Source: Acidithiobacillus sp.
GTDB lineage: Bacteria; Pseudomonadota; Gammaproteobacteria; Acidithiobacillales; Acidithiobacillaceae
Reading direction: 5' to 3'
Assembly: GCA_027365525.1 (NCBI GenBank)
Contig: DAHXMJ010000001.1
Coordinates: 1-51,661 of the forward strand
DNA: 51,661 nucleotides
A model generated the notes under the pieces. The model searched no databases. It was given only the letters and a program-made list of their open reading frames with translations, and was not told where the DNA came from. The position numbers and the translations under genes are program-made. The first letter of the stretch is position 1. Each line of letters opens with the position of its first letter. Of this stretch, positions 36,648-44,911 are shown piece after piece.

Positions 36648-37855
36648 TGACTTTTACCCCATGTGAAGACATGCGTGCGCCTGGCGCTCCGGATGTTGGG
36701 TCTGCAGCTTCCGGAGTGCGCTACGAGGATTTTTTTCCCTATTACGCCGAATTTTCTGCCCTATCAGAATTCCGCAAAAAACCAGGTTGTGGCATCGAGA
36801 TCAGCAGTGGCATGGGAGGACATTCGATCCTCTATCTCAACGGGGTGAAAGTGGACCGTTCCACCGGTTACCCGATACTGCGGCTCTGCCGGCCCAATGA
36901 GGCGCCAGAAAAACATGGTACCGGCATCAGCGTAAATTCGCATTACCGCAATGCCAACTGGGTTGCCGTGGAAGGACGGGAATTCCTGATGCGGGGGGCA
37001 CTGGGCGAGGAAGAACCCCTGACACGCCTGAATTATGCCAAAACCCAGGCCCGTGCCCGGGAAATGGGAATACTGGAAGGAATAGAATTCCATCCGCGTT
37101 TCTTCCGTAACAAGCCGCCCGGCATGTCGAAAGAGGAATACATGTATGAAATTTCCGTGGCCACGGATTACGGGGTACGGTTTGGCCGGAATGCGTATAG
37201 TGCCAGGGTCCCGCTGGACTCTTCCCGCATGGGCGCGGTGGTGGAATACCTGAATGCCCTCAACCATCCATACCGGGAAGGGAAACGGCTCTATAACTGG
37301 AAACTGTTCAATAATAACTGCGTCCATGTCTGCCACAATGCTCTTGCACATGCCGGAGTCTGGGCTCCCTGGCCAACCGGCCAGGCGGCCGTGGTCGCGG
37401 CGTTCCGGTTTCCGGTGCCCAAGAACACTTTTGTCGACCTGATGCTGCGTACCAATGATCTTCCCATTGAAGACCCACTCGCCCTGTACGCTGACCCGTT
37501 CGTCCGGGAAACTCTCCTGCGCTGGGGTACACTGCCAGTGGGGGCTGGTGGGCTGGCCACCTCCGAACCGGTCATCCTGCGCAACGAGATCTATGACGTG
37601 GCACGCACACTGAAGCTGATCTTTTACGACAACCCGTTCTGGGGTCCCTACCGGCTGCATTTCCGGCGCATTTTTACCGACCTGCGCTATACCGACCTCA
37701 AAACCAACCTGTGCCATTTTGCTGCCCGCTACGCAGTATCCCCCGGCTGTCAGGACCTGGTGCACGCCTCCTTTTCCAAAGGCTATGGAGAACATGTTTC
37801 CCGTGCGGCCAGTGAGGTCTCCGCCATGCTCATACGGCTGGGAGATGCGGCATGA
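36647..37855 (+). CDS. Unrecognised protein with a permuted cysteine-hydrolase-like pattern
   Basis: About 402 residues, no signal peptide and no clear membrane helix. I do not recognise a named family. A His in GMGGHSILYLNGV (residue 59) precedes a Cys in LFNNNCVHVCHNALAHAG (Cys225), followed by the closely set His/Cys residues 227-230. His-before-Cys with an N-N-C motif is the order found in circularly permuted papain-like enzymes (LRAT, DUF4105-type). An amidase or acyltransferase role is therefore possible, but unproven. The GTG start at 36647 overlaps the preceding TAG; an ATG at 36671 is the alternative. Its end overlaps the ketosynthase start (ATGA), so it sits inside the operon. Confidence 0.7.
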   Translation: MTFTPCEDMRAPGAPDVGSAASGVRYEDFFPYYAEFSALSEFRKKPGCGIEISSGMGGHSILYLNGVKVDRSTGYPILRLCRPNEAPEKHGTGISVNSHYRNANWVAVEGREFLMRGALGEEEPLTRLNYAKTQARAREMGILEGIEFHPRFFRNKPPGMSKEEYMYEISVATDYGVRFGRNAYSARVPLDSSRMGAVVEYLNALNHPYREGKRLYNWKLFNNNCVHVCHNALAHAGVWAPWPTGQAAVVAAFRFPVPKNTFVDLMLRTNDLPIEDPLALYADPFVRETLLRWGTLPVGAGGLATSEPVILRNEIYDVARTLKLIFYDNPFWGPYRLHFRRIFTDLRYTDLKTNLCHFAARYAVSPGCQDLVHASFSKGYGEHVSRAASEVSAMLIRLGDAA

Positions 37856-39045
37856 CAGGTCTGGTTTTCTCCGCGTTTTCCATCGTTACGGCCCTGGGCG
37901 CCGGGCAGAAAGCTACACTTGCGGCTCTGCACGAAGGGCGGAGTGGCCTTGCTCCCTGCCGGTTTGACACACTGCCCATTGCCGCCCATGCCGGAGAAAT
38001 CGGGGGGCTGGAAAAATGGCCGCTGACCGGAACCTTGGCAAGATTTGACTGCCGCAACAACCGTCTTGCTGCGCTTGCGCTTGAACAGGATGGTTTTCCG
38101 GATATCCTCGAGGCCGCGAAGATCCGCCACGGACCAGCCCGAATTGGCGTTTTCCTCGGTACCAGCACCTCGGGCATTCTGGAAACGGAAGTGGCCTACC
38201 GTCACAGCCACCCGGAAACAGGTGCGCTACCCGACAGTTTCAACTATGCGGGGACCCACAATACCTACGCACTGGGAGCCTTTGTCCGTGAATATCTGGG
38301 GCTCTCCGGCCCCTCATTTGTGGTATCTACTGCCTGTGCGGCCACCTCCAAGGCATTTGCCAGCGCGGCGCGGATGATCAGTGCCGGGGTATGTGACGCC
38401 GCTCTGGTGGGTGGTGTGGACACACTTTGCGGAACTACCCTGTTTGGCTTCCACGCCCTGGGCGTCATAGCGGATGGCCCCTGCCGGCCGTTTGATGCCA
38501 GACGCAATGGTATATCGATTGGCGAGGGTGCCGGATTTGTTCTGCTTGAGCGCCGCCGCCGGGAGCATGGCGCAGATGCCATCGAGCTTCTTGGTACAGG
38601 GGAAAGTTCCGACGCCTACCACATGTCCTCACCCCATCCCGAAGGCGCCGGAGCCCGTGCCGCGATGGCCGCAGCCCTGGCCTCGGCCGGGTTGCGGCCG
38701 GAAGGCATCGACTATGTCAACCTGCATGGAACGGCAACCGTGACCGGGGACGCAGCGGAGGACAGGGCGGTATCGGGTATCTTCGGACATACGCTTCCCT
38801 GCAGCTCCAGCAAGGGCTTTACCGGACATACTCTCGGAGCATCCGGAGTGGTAGGGGCAATTTTTGGTGCTCTTGCCATCCAGAACGGATTTATTCCAGG
38901 CAGTCCCCACACAGGGGAGGTCGATCCCGGCTTTGCAAGCCACTACCAGTCCGTCGGGCGGGAAGCACGGGTCCGCCGGGTACTCTGCAATACCTTTGGT
39001 TTTGGTGGCGTAAACTGCAGTCTCGTACTGGGCAGGAAGGCGTGA
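37852..39045 (+). CDS. Beta-ketoacyl-ACP synthase (KS) of the polyene pathway
   Basis: About 397 residues of the thiolase fold. The catalytic triad is in place: Cys162 in STACAATS, His292 in LHGTATVTGD and His326 in KGFTGHTLGA. Additional KS blocks are ISIGEGAGFVLLE and the C-terminal NTFGFGGVNCSLVL. It condenses malonyl units onto the aryl starter. It is immediately followed by a chain-length factor gene (stop and ATG share one base), so the two proteins probably form a heterodimer, as in other aryl polyene systems. Confidence 0.93.
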   Translation: MTGLVFSAFSIVTALGAGQKATLAALHEGRSGLAPCRFDTLPIAAHAGEIGGLEKWPLTGTLARFDCRNNRLAALALEQDGFPDILEAAKIRHGPARIGVFLGTSTSGILETEVAYRHSHPETGALPDSFNYAGTHNTYALGAFVREYLGLSGPSFVVSTACAATSKAFASAARMISAGVCDAALVGGVDTLCGTTLFGFHALGVIADGPCRPFDARRNGISIGEGAGFVLLERRRREHGADAIELLGTGESSDAYHMSSPHPEGAGARAAMAAALASAGLRPEGIDYVNLHGTATVTGDAAEDRAVSGIFGHTLPCSSSKGFTGHTLGASGVVGAIFGALAIQNGFIPGSPHTGEVDPGFASHYQSVGREARVRRVLCNTFGFGGVNCSLVLGRKA

Positions 39046-39860
39046 TGCATACATATCTGGACGGCATTGGCCTGCTGGCCCCCGGACTTGAGAGCTGGGG
39101 CGCGGGTCGCACTGTTCTGGCGGGAGAGGTGCCCTACTTCCCTTCCGAGACCCCACTTCCCGTGGCAGCGGTGCTGCCCGCAAATGAACGGCGGCGCGCG
39201 CCAAATATCGTCCGCGTTGCGCTGGCCACCGGCATGGAGGCGCTGGGTGCTTCCAGACGCGATCCCGCAGTGGTTCCCGCCGTATTCGCCTCTTCGGGGG
39301 GCGATGGAAACACCATCCACGAAATCATGACGGCACTGGCCTCACCCCAGCGCGAACTCTCCCCCACCCGTTTCCACAATTCAGTGCATAACGTGTCAGC
39401 CGGATACTGGAGCATAGCCACAGGGTCACGGGCGGCCACCACCAGCCTGTGCTGCCATGATGGCAGTTTTGCTGCCGGTCTGCTGGAAACAGCCGCCCAG
39501 GCGGCCGCCTGTGAAGTGTCGATACTGGTATCCAGTGACACGTCCTACCCTTACCCGCTCGGGGCTGTGCGGCCGGTTGGCGTCCCGTTTTTTGGGGTTG
39601 CCCTGGTACTTTCCTCTACGCCATCTTCGTCCACCATCGCGCGTTTCACGGTAGGCACATCCAGCGAAAAGGCGTCCTGCTTCCCGGACGATCCAGCACT
39701 GGAATCGCTGTGCCACGCCTCTCCTGCCGCACGCTGCCTGCCGCTGCTTGTGGCCCTGGCAAAAGGCACTGCAGCGGTAGTAACGCTGGAATACCTCCCG
39801 GACCTGATGCTACAGGTAGAGATCACACCGCACATGGACGAAAGAAGCAGAAAAACATGA
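39045..39860 (+). CDS. Beta-ketoacyl synthase chain-length factor (truncated KS homologue)
   Basis: About 271 residues, matching the short 'ketoacyl-synthase chain length factor' domain. It keeps the thiolase-like strands (VVPAVFASSGGDGNTIHEIM, then FHNSVHNVSAGYWSIATGSR and CEVSILVSSDTSYPYP) but has no catalytic Cys/His/His set. It is expected to pair with the upstream KS and set polyene length. The ATG at 39045 overlaps the KS stop; a GTG 3 nt earlier is possible. Confidence 0.87.
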   Translation: MHTYLDGIGLLAPGLESWGAGRTVLAGEVPYFPSETPLPVAAVLPANERRRAPNIVRVALATGMEALGASRRDPAVVPAVFASSGGDGNTIHEIMTALASPQRELSPTRFHNSVHNVSAGYWSIATGSRAATTSLCCHDGSFAAGLLETAAQAAACEVSILVSSDTSYPYPLGAVRPVGVPFFGVALVLSSTPSSSTIARFTVGTSSEKASCFPDDPALESLCHASPAARCLPLLVALAKGTAAVVTLEYLPDLMLQVEITPHMDERSRKT

Positions 39861-40300
39861 GCATCCTGGGCCACAAAGAGATTCTGGAACTGATTCCCCA
39901 CGCCGGAAGCATGTGTCTGCTGGATGAGGTCCTAAACTGGAATGCGGTTCTGGTGCGCTGTCTATCCCGGCGCTACCACGAGCTGGACAATCCGCTCCGG
40001 CGCACGGACGGGAAACTGGGTGCTGCCTGTGGCATCGAAATCGCCGCCCAGGCCATGGCCGTGCATGGCCGGCTCACCGCCCCCGCGGATACCCCTCCCA
40101 TGCCCGGCTATCTGGTCAGTCTGCGCAATGTGCGGCTGGCCGCGCCAGTGCTGGACGGTGGTACCGGTGATCTTCTCCTTGTGGAGGCACACCTGATGGC
40201 GGGCGGGAAAGACAGCGCCAGTTACGAATTCGTGGTTTCCTCCCGTGGCACACCATGGGTCGAAGGTCGTGCAGTCGTACTATTCGGGGCCGCCCGGTGA
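39857..40300 (+). CDS. Hotdog dehydratase (ApeP/FabZ-like)
   Basis: About 147 residues. IPHAGSMCLLDEVLNW is the N-terminal hallmark of the aryl-polyene dehydratase, and a glutamate in CGIEIAAQAMAVHG lies on the central helix, where the second catalytic residue is expected. It acts with the dehydratase encoded at 31866-32153; such pairs form heterodimers in studied aryl polyene systems. ATGA overlap with the previous gene, and its stop overlaps the ketoreductase GTG. Confidence 0.85.
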   Translation: MSILGHKEILELIPHAGSMCLLDEVLNWNAVLVRCLSRRYHELDNPLRRTDGKLGAACGIEIAAQAMAVHGRLTAPADTPPMPGYLVSLRNVRLAAPVLDGGTGDLLLVEAHLMAGGKDSASYEFVVSSRGTPWVEGRAVVLFGAAR

Positions 40301-41016
40301 AGCGCGCACTGGTCACCGGTGGGAGCGGCGCGATCGGTGCCGCCATTGCGCACCGTCTCGCTGCCGCAGGGCATCATGTTTACGTGCATGCCTACAGCCA
40401 GCCTGCACGCGCCCAGGCAGTGGCCGCGTCCATCACCGCACATGGAGGCTCAGCCGAAGCCATACAGTTTGACATCACCGATGCCCGGTCCACAGAGGCG
40501 GCACTCTCCATTCTGCTGCAGTCCGGACCAGTACAGATTCTGGTGAACAATGCGGGCATTCACGATGACGCACCACTGCCCGGAATGCGGCATGAGCAGT
40601 GGTCGCGGGTCATTGACGTTTCCCTCAATGGGTTTTTCAATACCACGCAGCCGCTACTGATGCCGATGATCCGCACGCGCTGGGGACGGATCATCAACAT
40701 TTCCTCGGTGACCGCCGTGATGGGCAACCGTGGCCAGAGCAATTACGCCGCAGCCAAGGCCGGCCTCCATGGAGCAACCCGTACTCTGGCGCTGGAACTG
40801 GCCAGCCGGGGAATTACGGTGAACACCGTTGCACCGGGCATTATTGCCACGCCAGCCACGGAAACCGTGTTTCCAAGGGAAGTTGTGGACCGGATCGTAC
40901 CGATGAAGCGCGCTGGGACACCGGAAGAGGTGGCGGCTGCCGTTGCCTTTCTGGCTTCCGGGGAGGCAGGATATATTTCGGGGCAGATCCTCAACGTTAA
41001 CGGTGCCATGGCATAA
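40297..41016 (+). CDS. 3-ketoacyl-ACP reductase (FabG-type) of the polyene pathway
   Basis: About 239 residues, classical SDR. Cofactor loop TGGSGAIG at residues 7-14, NNAGI, catalytic Ser in INISSVTA, YAAAK Tyr-Lys pair, then a VNTVAPGIIATPAT exit and ISGQILNVNGAM ending, all FabG-like. It reduces the beta-keto group after each condensation with NADPH. The GTG at 40297 overlaps the dehydratase stop; a start further upstream would give an uncharacteristic N-terminus. It is the last gene of the plus-strand operon. Confidence 0.92.
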   Translation: MKRALVTGGSGAIGAAIAHRLAAAGHHVYVHAYSQPARAQAVAASITAHGGSAEAIQFDITDARSTEAALSILLQSGPVQILVNNAGIHDDAPLPGMRHEQWSRVIDVSLNGFFNTTQPLLMPMIRTRWGRIINISSVTAVMGNRGQSNYAAAKAGLHGATRTLALELASRGITVNTVAPGIIATPATETVFPREVVDRIVPMKRAGTPEEVAAAVAFLASGEAGYISGQILNVNGAMA

Positions 41017-41048
41017 AACCCGCGGATGCATGCCGCTGCTTGCCTCAC

Positions 41049-41065
41049 AAAAAGCGCCCGGGCGC
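41049..41065 (-). terminator. Possible intrinsic terminator of the minus-strand pigment genes
   Basis: On minus, the palindrome GCGCCCGGGCGC is followed by TTTTTG, just 7 nt after the glycosyltransferase stop. The stem is short (effective 4 bp with a 4-nt loop), so efficiency is doubtful. It lies in the 55-nt gap between the convergent operons. Confidence 0.4.
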
Positions 41066-41071
41066 CAGAAA

Positions 41072-41782
41072 TCATCCCAGCCGAAGCAGCAGCCGCAGGT
41101 GCATGGCGGCCAGGTGCAGATTGTCCCGCCCATAGCGGAAGTGCGAGACCCCTCCCTCCTCCGGCCGGAAATAGCGCACAGGTGCCAGGCGGCGGCGCAC
41201 GGGCACACCCTGCCGGCACAGCCGTACAAGTGCCTCCGCATCAAAATCGTACCCCCGCATATGGCGGCTGCCCTCCATCAGGCACAGCAGGGGCTTCAAC
41301 GGATAGACGCGAAAGCCGAAGAGAGTATCGCCAACCTCTTCCCGTGTCTCCCAGCGGGCCAGAACGTCGGAGATCCGCCGTCCCAGCACGCGAATGCGCG
41401 GGGCTGTGGCATCGAAAAGCGGCTGGCCGAGAACCATCGCCTCAGGATGGCGCACCGACTCTTCCATAAAACCGGCAATCTCGGCTGCTGGATGCTGGCC
41501 ATCGCCATCCATTACCAGGGCATGGGTATACCCTTGCCGACTGGCGGCGCGCAGCCCATCCAGTACGGCTGCGCCCTTTCCTCCATTCGACGCGCGATGG
41601 ACCAGCCGCAGTCCTGAATGGGAAAGGTCCGCTAGCGCGCGGTCGCTGCCATCCGTGCTGCCGTCGATCACGACCCAGACATCCGGCCAGTGGTGCAAGG
41701 CCCCAGTCACGGTTTCGAGAAGCTTTGGCCCACTATTGTAGCTCGGGATCAGGACAAAATTTTTGTGGAACACGTCATCCAC
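41072..41782 (-). CDS. Family 2 glycosyltransferase
   Basis: About 236 residues of the GT-A fold. LIPSYNSG at the start, VVIDGSTDGSD, and the metal-binding MDGDGQHP motif are typical of GT2. A late SHFRYGRDNLHLAAMHL segment may contact the membrane. In aryl polyene and xanthomonadin clusters a GT2 of this length helps attach the pigment to its lipid/sugar carrier. The GTG at 41782 overlaps the halogenase stop; a second GTG at 41773 is possible. Confidence 0.85.
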   Translation of the reverse strand: MDDVFHKNFVLIPSYNSGPKLLETVTGALHHWPDVWVVIDGSTDGSDRALADLSHSGLRLVHRASNGGKGAAVLDGLRAASRQGYTHALVMDGDGQHPAAEIAGFMEESVRHPEAMVLGQPLFDATAPRIRVLGRRISDVLARWETREEVGDTLFGFRVYPLKPLLCLMEGSRHMRGYDFDAEALVRLCRQGVPVRRRLAPVRYFRPEEGGVSHFRYGRDNLHLAAMHLRLLLRLG

Positions 41783-43055
41783 CCTGAATGGCCGAACCGC
41801 CCTCTTTTCCACGAAACCTGAGCCACTGTCCCAGCCTGGTGGCATAATACAGGCCACGGAACAGGTACAGTCTCAGCCTGACATGCCATCCTTCAAAAAT
41901 ATCACCGGCCAGAAGCGAAAGTACGGCTTCCTCTACCCGGAAAGTGTTGCGTGGGGACATGAAAAGGTTGCGCATTGCCGGCTGTCGGATGCGGTAGATG
42001 AACCAGGTAAATGCCCCCAATGCCCTGCGTACAGAAGCATCATACTGCCGGAGCGCTGTTGTGGCCCGTTCCGGATGGCGGAGGCAGGTATCCACTGCAT
42101 CTGCGGCCGAAAAGGCGCCCAGCATGGCAAGATAGACACCGGATGAAAATACGGGATCAATGAAGGAGCAGGCGTCACCCACCATCAGGAAGCCCGGTCC
42201 GCTGGTGACCGATGAGGCATAGGAATAGTTGCCCGTTGCGGTCACGCTGCCGACAAGAGTGGCATCCTTAAGGCGGTCCGACACCTCGGGGGAAAGGGCG
42301 ATGATGCCATAAAAAAAGCTTGCCAGATCTCCCCGCCGGGTTTTCAGGAATTCCGGCGAACAGACAGCGCCGACGCTTGTCGTCCCATCTGCCAGAGGGA
42401 TGAACCAGAACCAGCCATTGTCAAACCAGACAATGGTGATATTGCCTGCGGCCTTGCCAGGAAGACGGCGGGCACCCACAAAATGGGCGTAAATGGCAGC
42501 ACTGGTATGGCGGGGATGGCGGGTTTTGGTGCCCATCTGTGAGGCCAGCAGCGTGTCGCGTCCGGTGGCATCCACGACAAACCGGGCCGTCCATGTCCGG
42601 CGGGTACCACCTTCATCCAGGCCAATGGCACAGGGCGCCGCCTTTTCCGGAAATTCGACCGACTCCACCCGGCATCCCTCAACCACGCTTGCCCCTTTGG
42701 CAGCAGCATTTTTCAGAAGGACGAAATCGAACTCCGACCGCCGAACCTGGAAAGCATAGGGAAAGTTCCGGTTCCAGGCACGGGCAAAGTCGTACTGCAT
42801 GCTTCTGCCGTGAAAGGGGGAGACGAATTCGATACCATATTTGGGCATCGCAATGGCCTCCATCTGTTCCCGCACGCCGAGGCGGTCAAGCATGGGCATA
42901 TTGTGGGGGAGCAGCGACTCACCGATATGGAATCGGGGATGATGCTCCTTTTCCAGAAGCGTGACGCGATGGCCGCGTTCTGCGAGCAGCGCCGCAATGG
43001 TAGACCCGGCTGGCCCGCCACCAATCACCAGGACGTCGCAGTCCACCTGTTTCAT
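41775..43055 (-). CDS. Flavin-dependent halogenase-like FAD protein
   Basis: About 426 residues. GGGPAGS (12-18) binds FAD and GES lies at 45-47. Three halogenase hallmarks are present: Lys72 (MPKYGIEF), placed like the catalytic Lys of tryptophan halogenases, WFWFIP (215-220, the WxWxIP motif) and FIDPVFSSG (298-306, the FxxPxxSxG motif). It may chlorinate or brominate the aryl head, as xanthomonadins are brominated. Related oxidoreductases without activity exist, so the reaction is unproven. I prefer the start at 43055 (MKQVDCDV); in-frame ATGs at 43064 and 43088 are alternatives. The frame stays open to 43613. Confidence 0.82.
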   Translation of the reverse strand: MKQVDCDVLVIGGGPAGSTIAALLAERGHRVTLLEKEHHPRFHIGESLLPHNMPMLDRLGVREQMEAIAMPKYGIEFVSPFHGRSMQYDFARAWNRNFPYAFQVRRSEFDFVLLKNAAAKGASVVEGCRVESVEFPEKAAPCAIGLDEGGTRRTWTARFVVDATGRDTLLASQMGTKTRHPRHTSAAIYAHFVGARRLPGKAAGNITIVWFDNGWFWFIPLADGTTSVGAVCSPEFLKTRRGDLASFFYGIIALSPEVSDRLKDATLVGSVTATGNYSYASSVTSGPGFLMVGDACSFIDPVFSSGVYLAMLGAFSAADAVDTCLRHPERATTALRQYDASVRRALGAFTWFIYRIRQPAMRNLFMSPRNTFRVEEAVLSLLAGDIFEGWHVRLRLYLFRGLYYATRLGQWLRFRGKEGGSAIQGG

Positions 43056-43798
43056 TGCCACCATTTCGGAATTTTGCCCTTCAGTCATTATGTCAGGATC
43101 ACCCTGTTTTCGGCGCTGCGGATACATAGGGCACGACAGGGCGTTTGCCATGCCCTGCAAGGTGGATGGGGATGGAAGCTGCCATACGCCATTTCCCGCA
43201 TCCGCCGGACAAACGTCTGGTGTCACGGTCAGCCTTGCAGCAGGCCAGCCCCTGATGCCGGAATTTCCCGCATTTAGAAAGTCCAGAACACGCTCAGGTT
43301 CCGGTTCCCAAGGTGCGGAAAAGCCGTCACCCATAGGACCTTCGATCCATATGGCAGAGCAGGATCCGGCGATTACCCTGGCCACAAACCGCCGTAGCCA
43401 AACGCACTGCCCTGCATATTCCGCCATTTTCCGGATAGTGGTCAGCAGGCCTGAAAATGCCCCACAGATCATCCTGACCGGGTATCCTGACACGGCAGAA
43501 TGGATTCTGTCCAATCGGGGATTGCGGCACACTTTGTCTGGTCGACCGGGACTGATGCTGGCATATGTACAGTTTTCCTGTCCACGCAGACGGTGACACA
43601 GGATGTACACCACCAGCCTGACCTGGGGCGCCCCACCACAGTTTGATGCACAGGGAACCCGGTCCGCCGTTCCGCCCTTGTGCGAGATATTTGGGTTTGT
43701 TCTGCCCTGCAGAACATCCTGCCTCGGTGGAAAAGCCCTGTGAGATACCAGGATTCACTCCGTTCTGGCAGGCGCTCCCTGCATCCGGCCAAACCGGG
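43056..43798. other. Gap between halogenase and chorismatase genes
   Basis: About 740 nt on a stretch where neighbours are otherwise packed. The halogenase frame is open through most of it (to 43613), and another minus frame covers part, but neither reads like a known protein. The halogenase promoter presumably lies here. Confidence 0.4.
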
Positions 43799-44794
43799 CT
43801 AGTCTGCTGGGAGTGCGATGCCCTCAATTTCCACCAGCAGTTCACTGCGACACACATCCGCCTGGATGAACAGGCAGGAAATGGGACGCCCCGCCGCGCG
43901 TTCCATTTCCTCCTGCACCACCGGCAGGTCCTCGGCGTGGCGCAGATACGCCTTGAAGCGCAGGTCACCGGTACACCAGTGCACGCCATGGCGAATGCGG
44001 ACCTCTTCAAGCAGGGCATTGATGTTGCGAAGGGTCTCGCGAGTCTGCTCCCGGCAGTTGCCAACATGCATGTTCTGGTGTCCAAGAATACTTGCCGTGC
44101 CGGAGACAAAGAGCACGGGACTGCCCAGATCTACCAGGTTGGCGCGTGAAAAAATTGGTGGGCATGGACCATAGTCGCCGGGATAGTGATAGGCGCTCAT
44201 CTGTCGCGGATTTTCCACTGCCATGGGCTGCTGGCGCGATGCCAGGGCATACAGTGTCAGGGGAGAGCCGTCATCTGCTCCCAGAGCACTGGCTGCGGGT
44301 ACGCTGGCACCGGCCACATGGCGGCCGCTACCCATGAAAGCCTGCTGGCGGCCAATGTTGAACTGGCGGTAGCGCTCCAGACCGGAGGAGGCATCATTGA
44401 TACCGGCAATGTGGTTCCATACCCGCAGCAGATGGGGATAGCCCAGAGCGTCAATTTCCGAGAACAGTGCACAGTACGCCGACCTCGCTGCATCCTCCAG
44501 ATGCTGCCCGTTATCGGGGATGTTCACTGCCAGAAACGCCAGCACGCCATCCGCACACCAGTGGACCGGTCCATCCCTGCCTCCATGGACCGGCCGGGGA
44601 GACTGCCACGCCTCACAGACATCCCCGGTACTACCCAGCGTGGCTGCCCTGACCGCTGCAACAGGCACGGCAAGGACTCTGCCCAAACCGGCATGGCTCT
44701 CACCGGAACCATACTGCACAACACCGAGCATTCCGGACCTCTGTCCTGCAGAATGCTGCAGCAGGTCTGTTGCAGTCGTCACCCGCAGTCGCAA
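43799..44794 (-). CDS. Chorismatase (XanB2/FkbO/Hyg5-type hydroxybenzoate synthase)
   Basis: About 331 residues. The blocks HLLRVWNHIAGIN, GLERYRQFNIGRQQAF and the ending ADVCRSELLVEIEG, with its conserved Cys and catalytic Glu, match chorismatases of the RidA-like fold. These enzymes cut chorismate into pyruvate and 3- or 4-hydroxybenzoate or a dihydroxy acid; XanB2 supplies the starter for xanthomonadin. It probably supplies the aryl head here. The start is uncertain: TTG at 44794 has AGGA 7 nt before it and follows an in-frame TAG; GTG at 44782 is the alternative. Confidence 0.87.
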   Translation of the reverse strand: MRLRVTTATDLLQHSAGQRSGMLGVVQYGSGESHAGLGRVLAVPVAAVRAATLGSTGDVCEAWQSPRPVHGGRDGPVHWCADGVLAFLAVNIPDNGQHLEDAARSAYCALFSEIDALGYPHLLRVWNHIAGINDASSGLERYRQFNIGRQQAFMGSGRHVAGASVPAASALGADDGSPLTLYALASRQQPMAVENPRQMSAYHYPGDYGPCPPIFSRANLVDLGSPVLFVSGTASILGHQNMHVGNCREQTRETLRNINALLEEVRIRHGVHWCTGDLRFKAYLRHAEDLPVVQEEMERAAGRPISCLFIQADVCRSELLVEIEGIALPAD

Positions 44795-44911
44795 ATCGCT
44801 GTCCTATCCGTCATGTTTCGTTTCGCACCCCTGAATTTCAGGCCCTTCCCTGCATCAAAGCGGTCCAGTTAAAAATGCAGGTGTGACGGTGAAGCGAATC
44901 AGGCTGAATGT

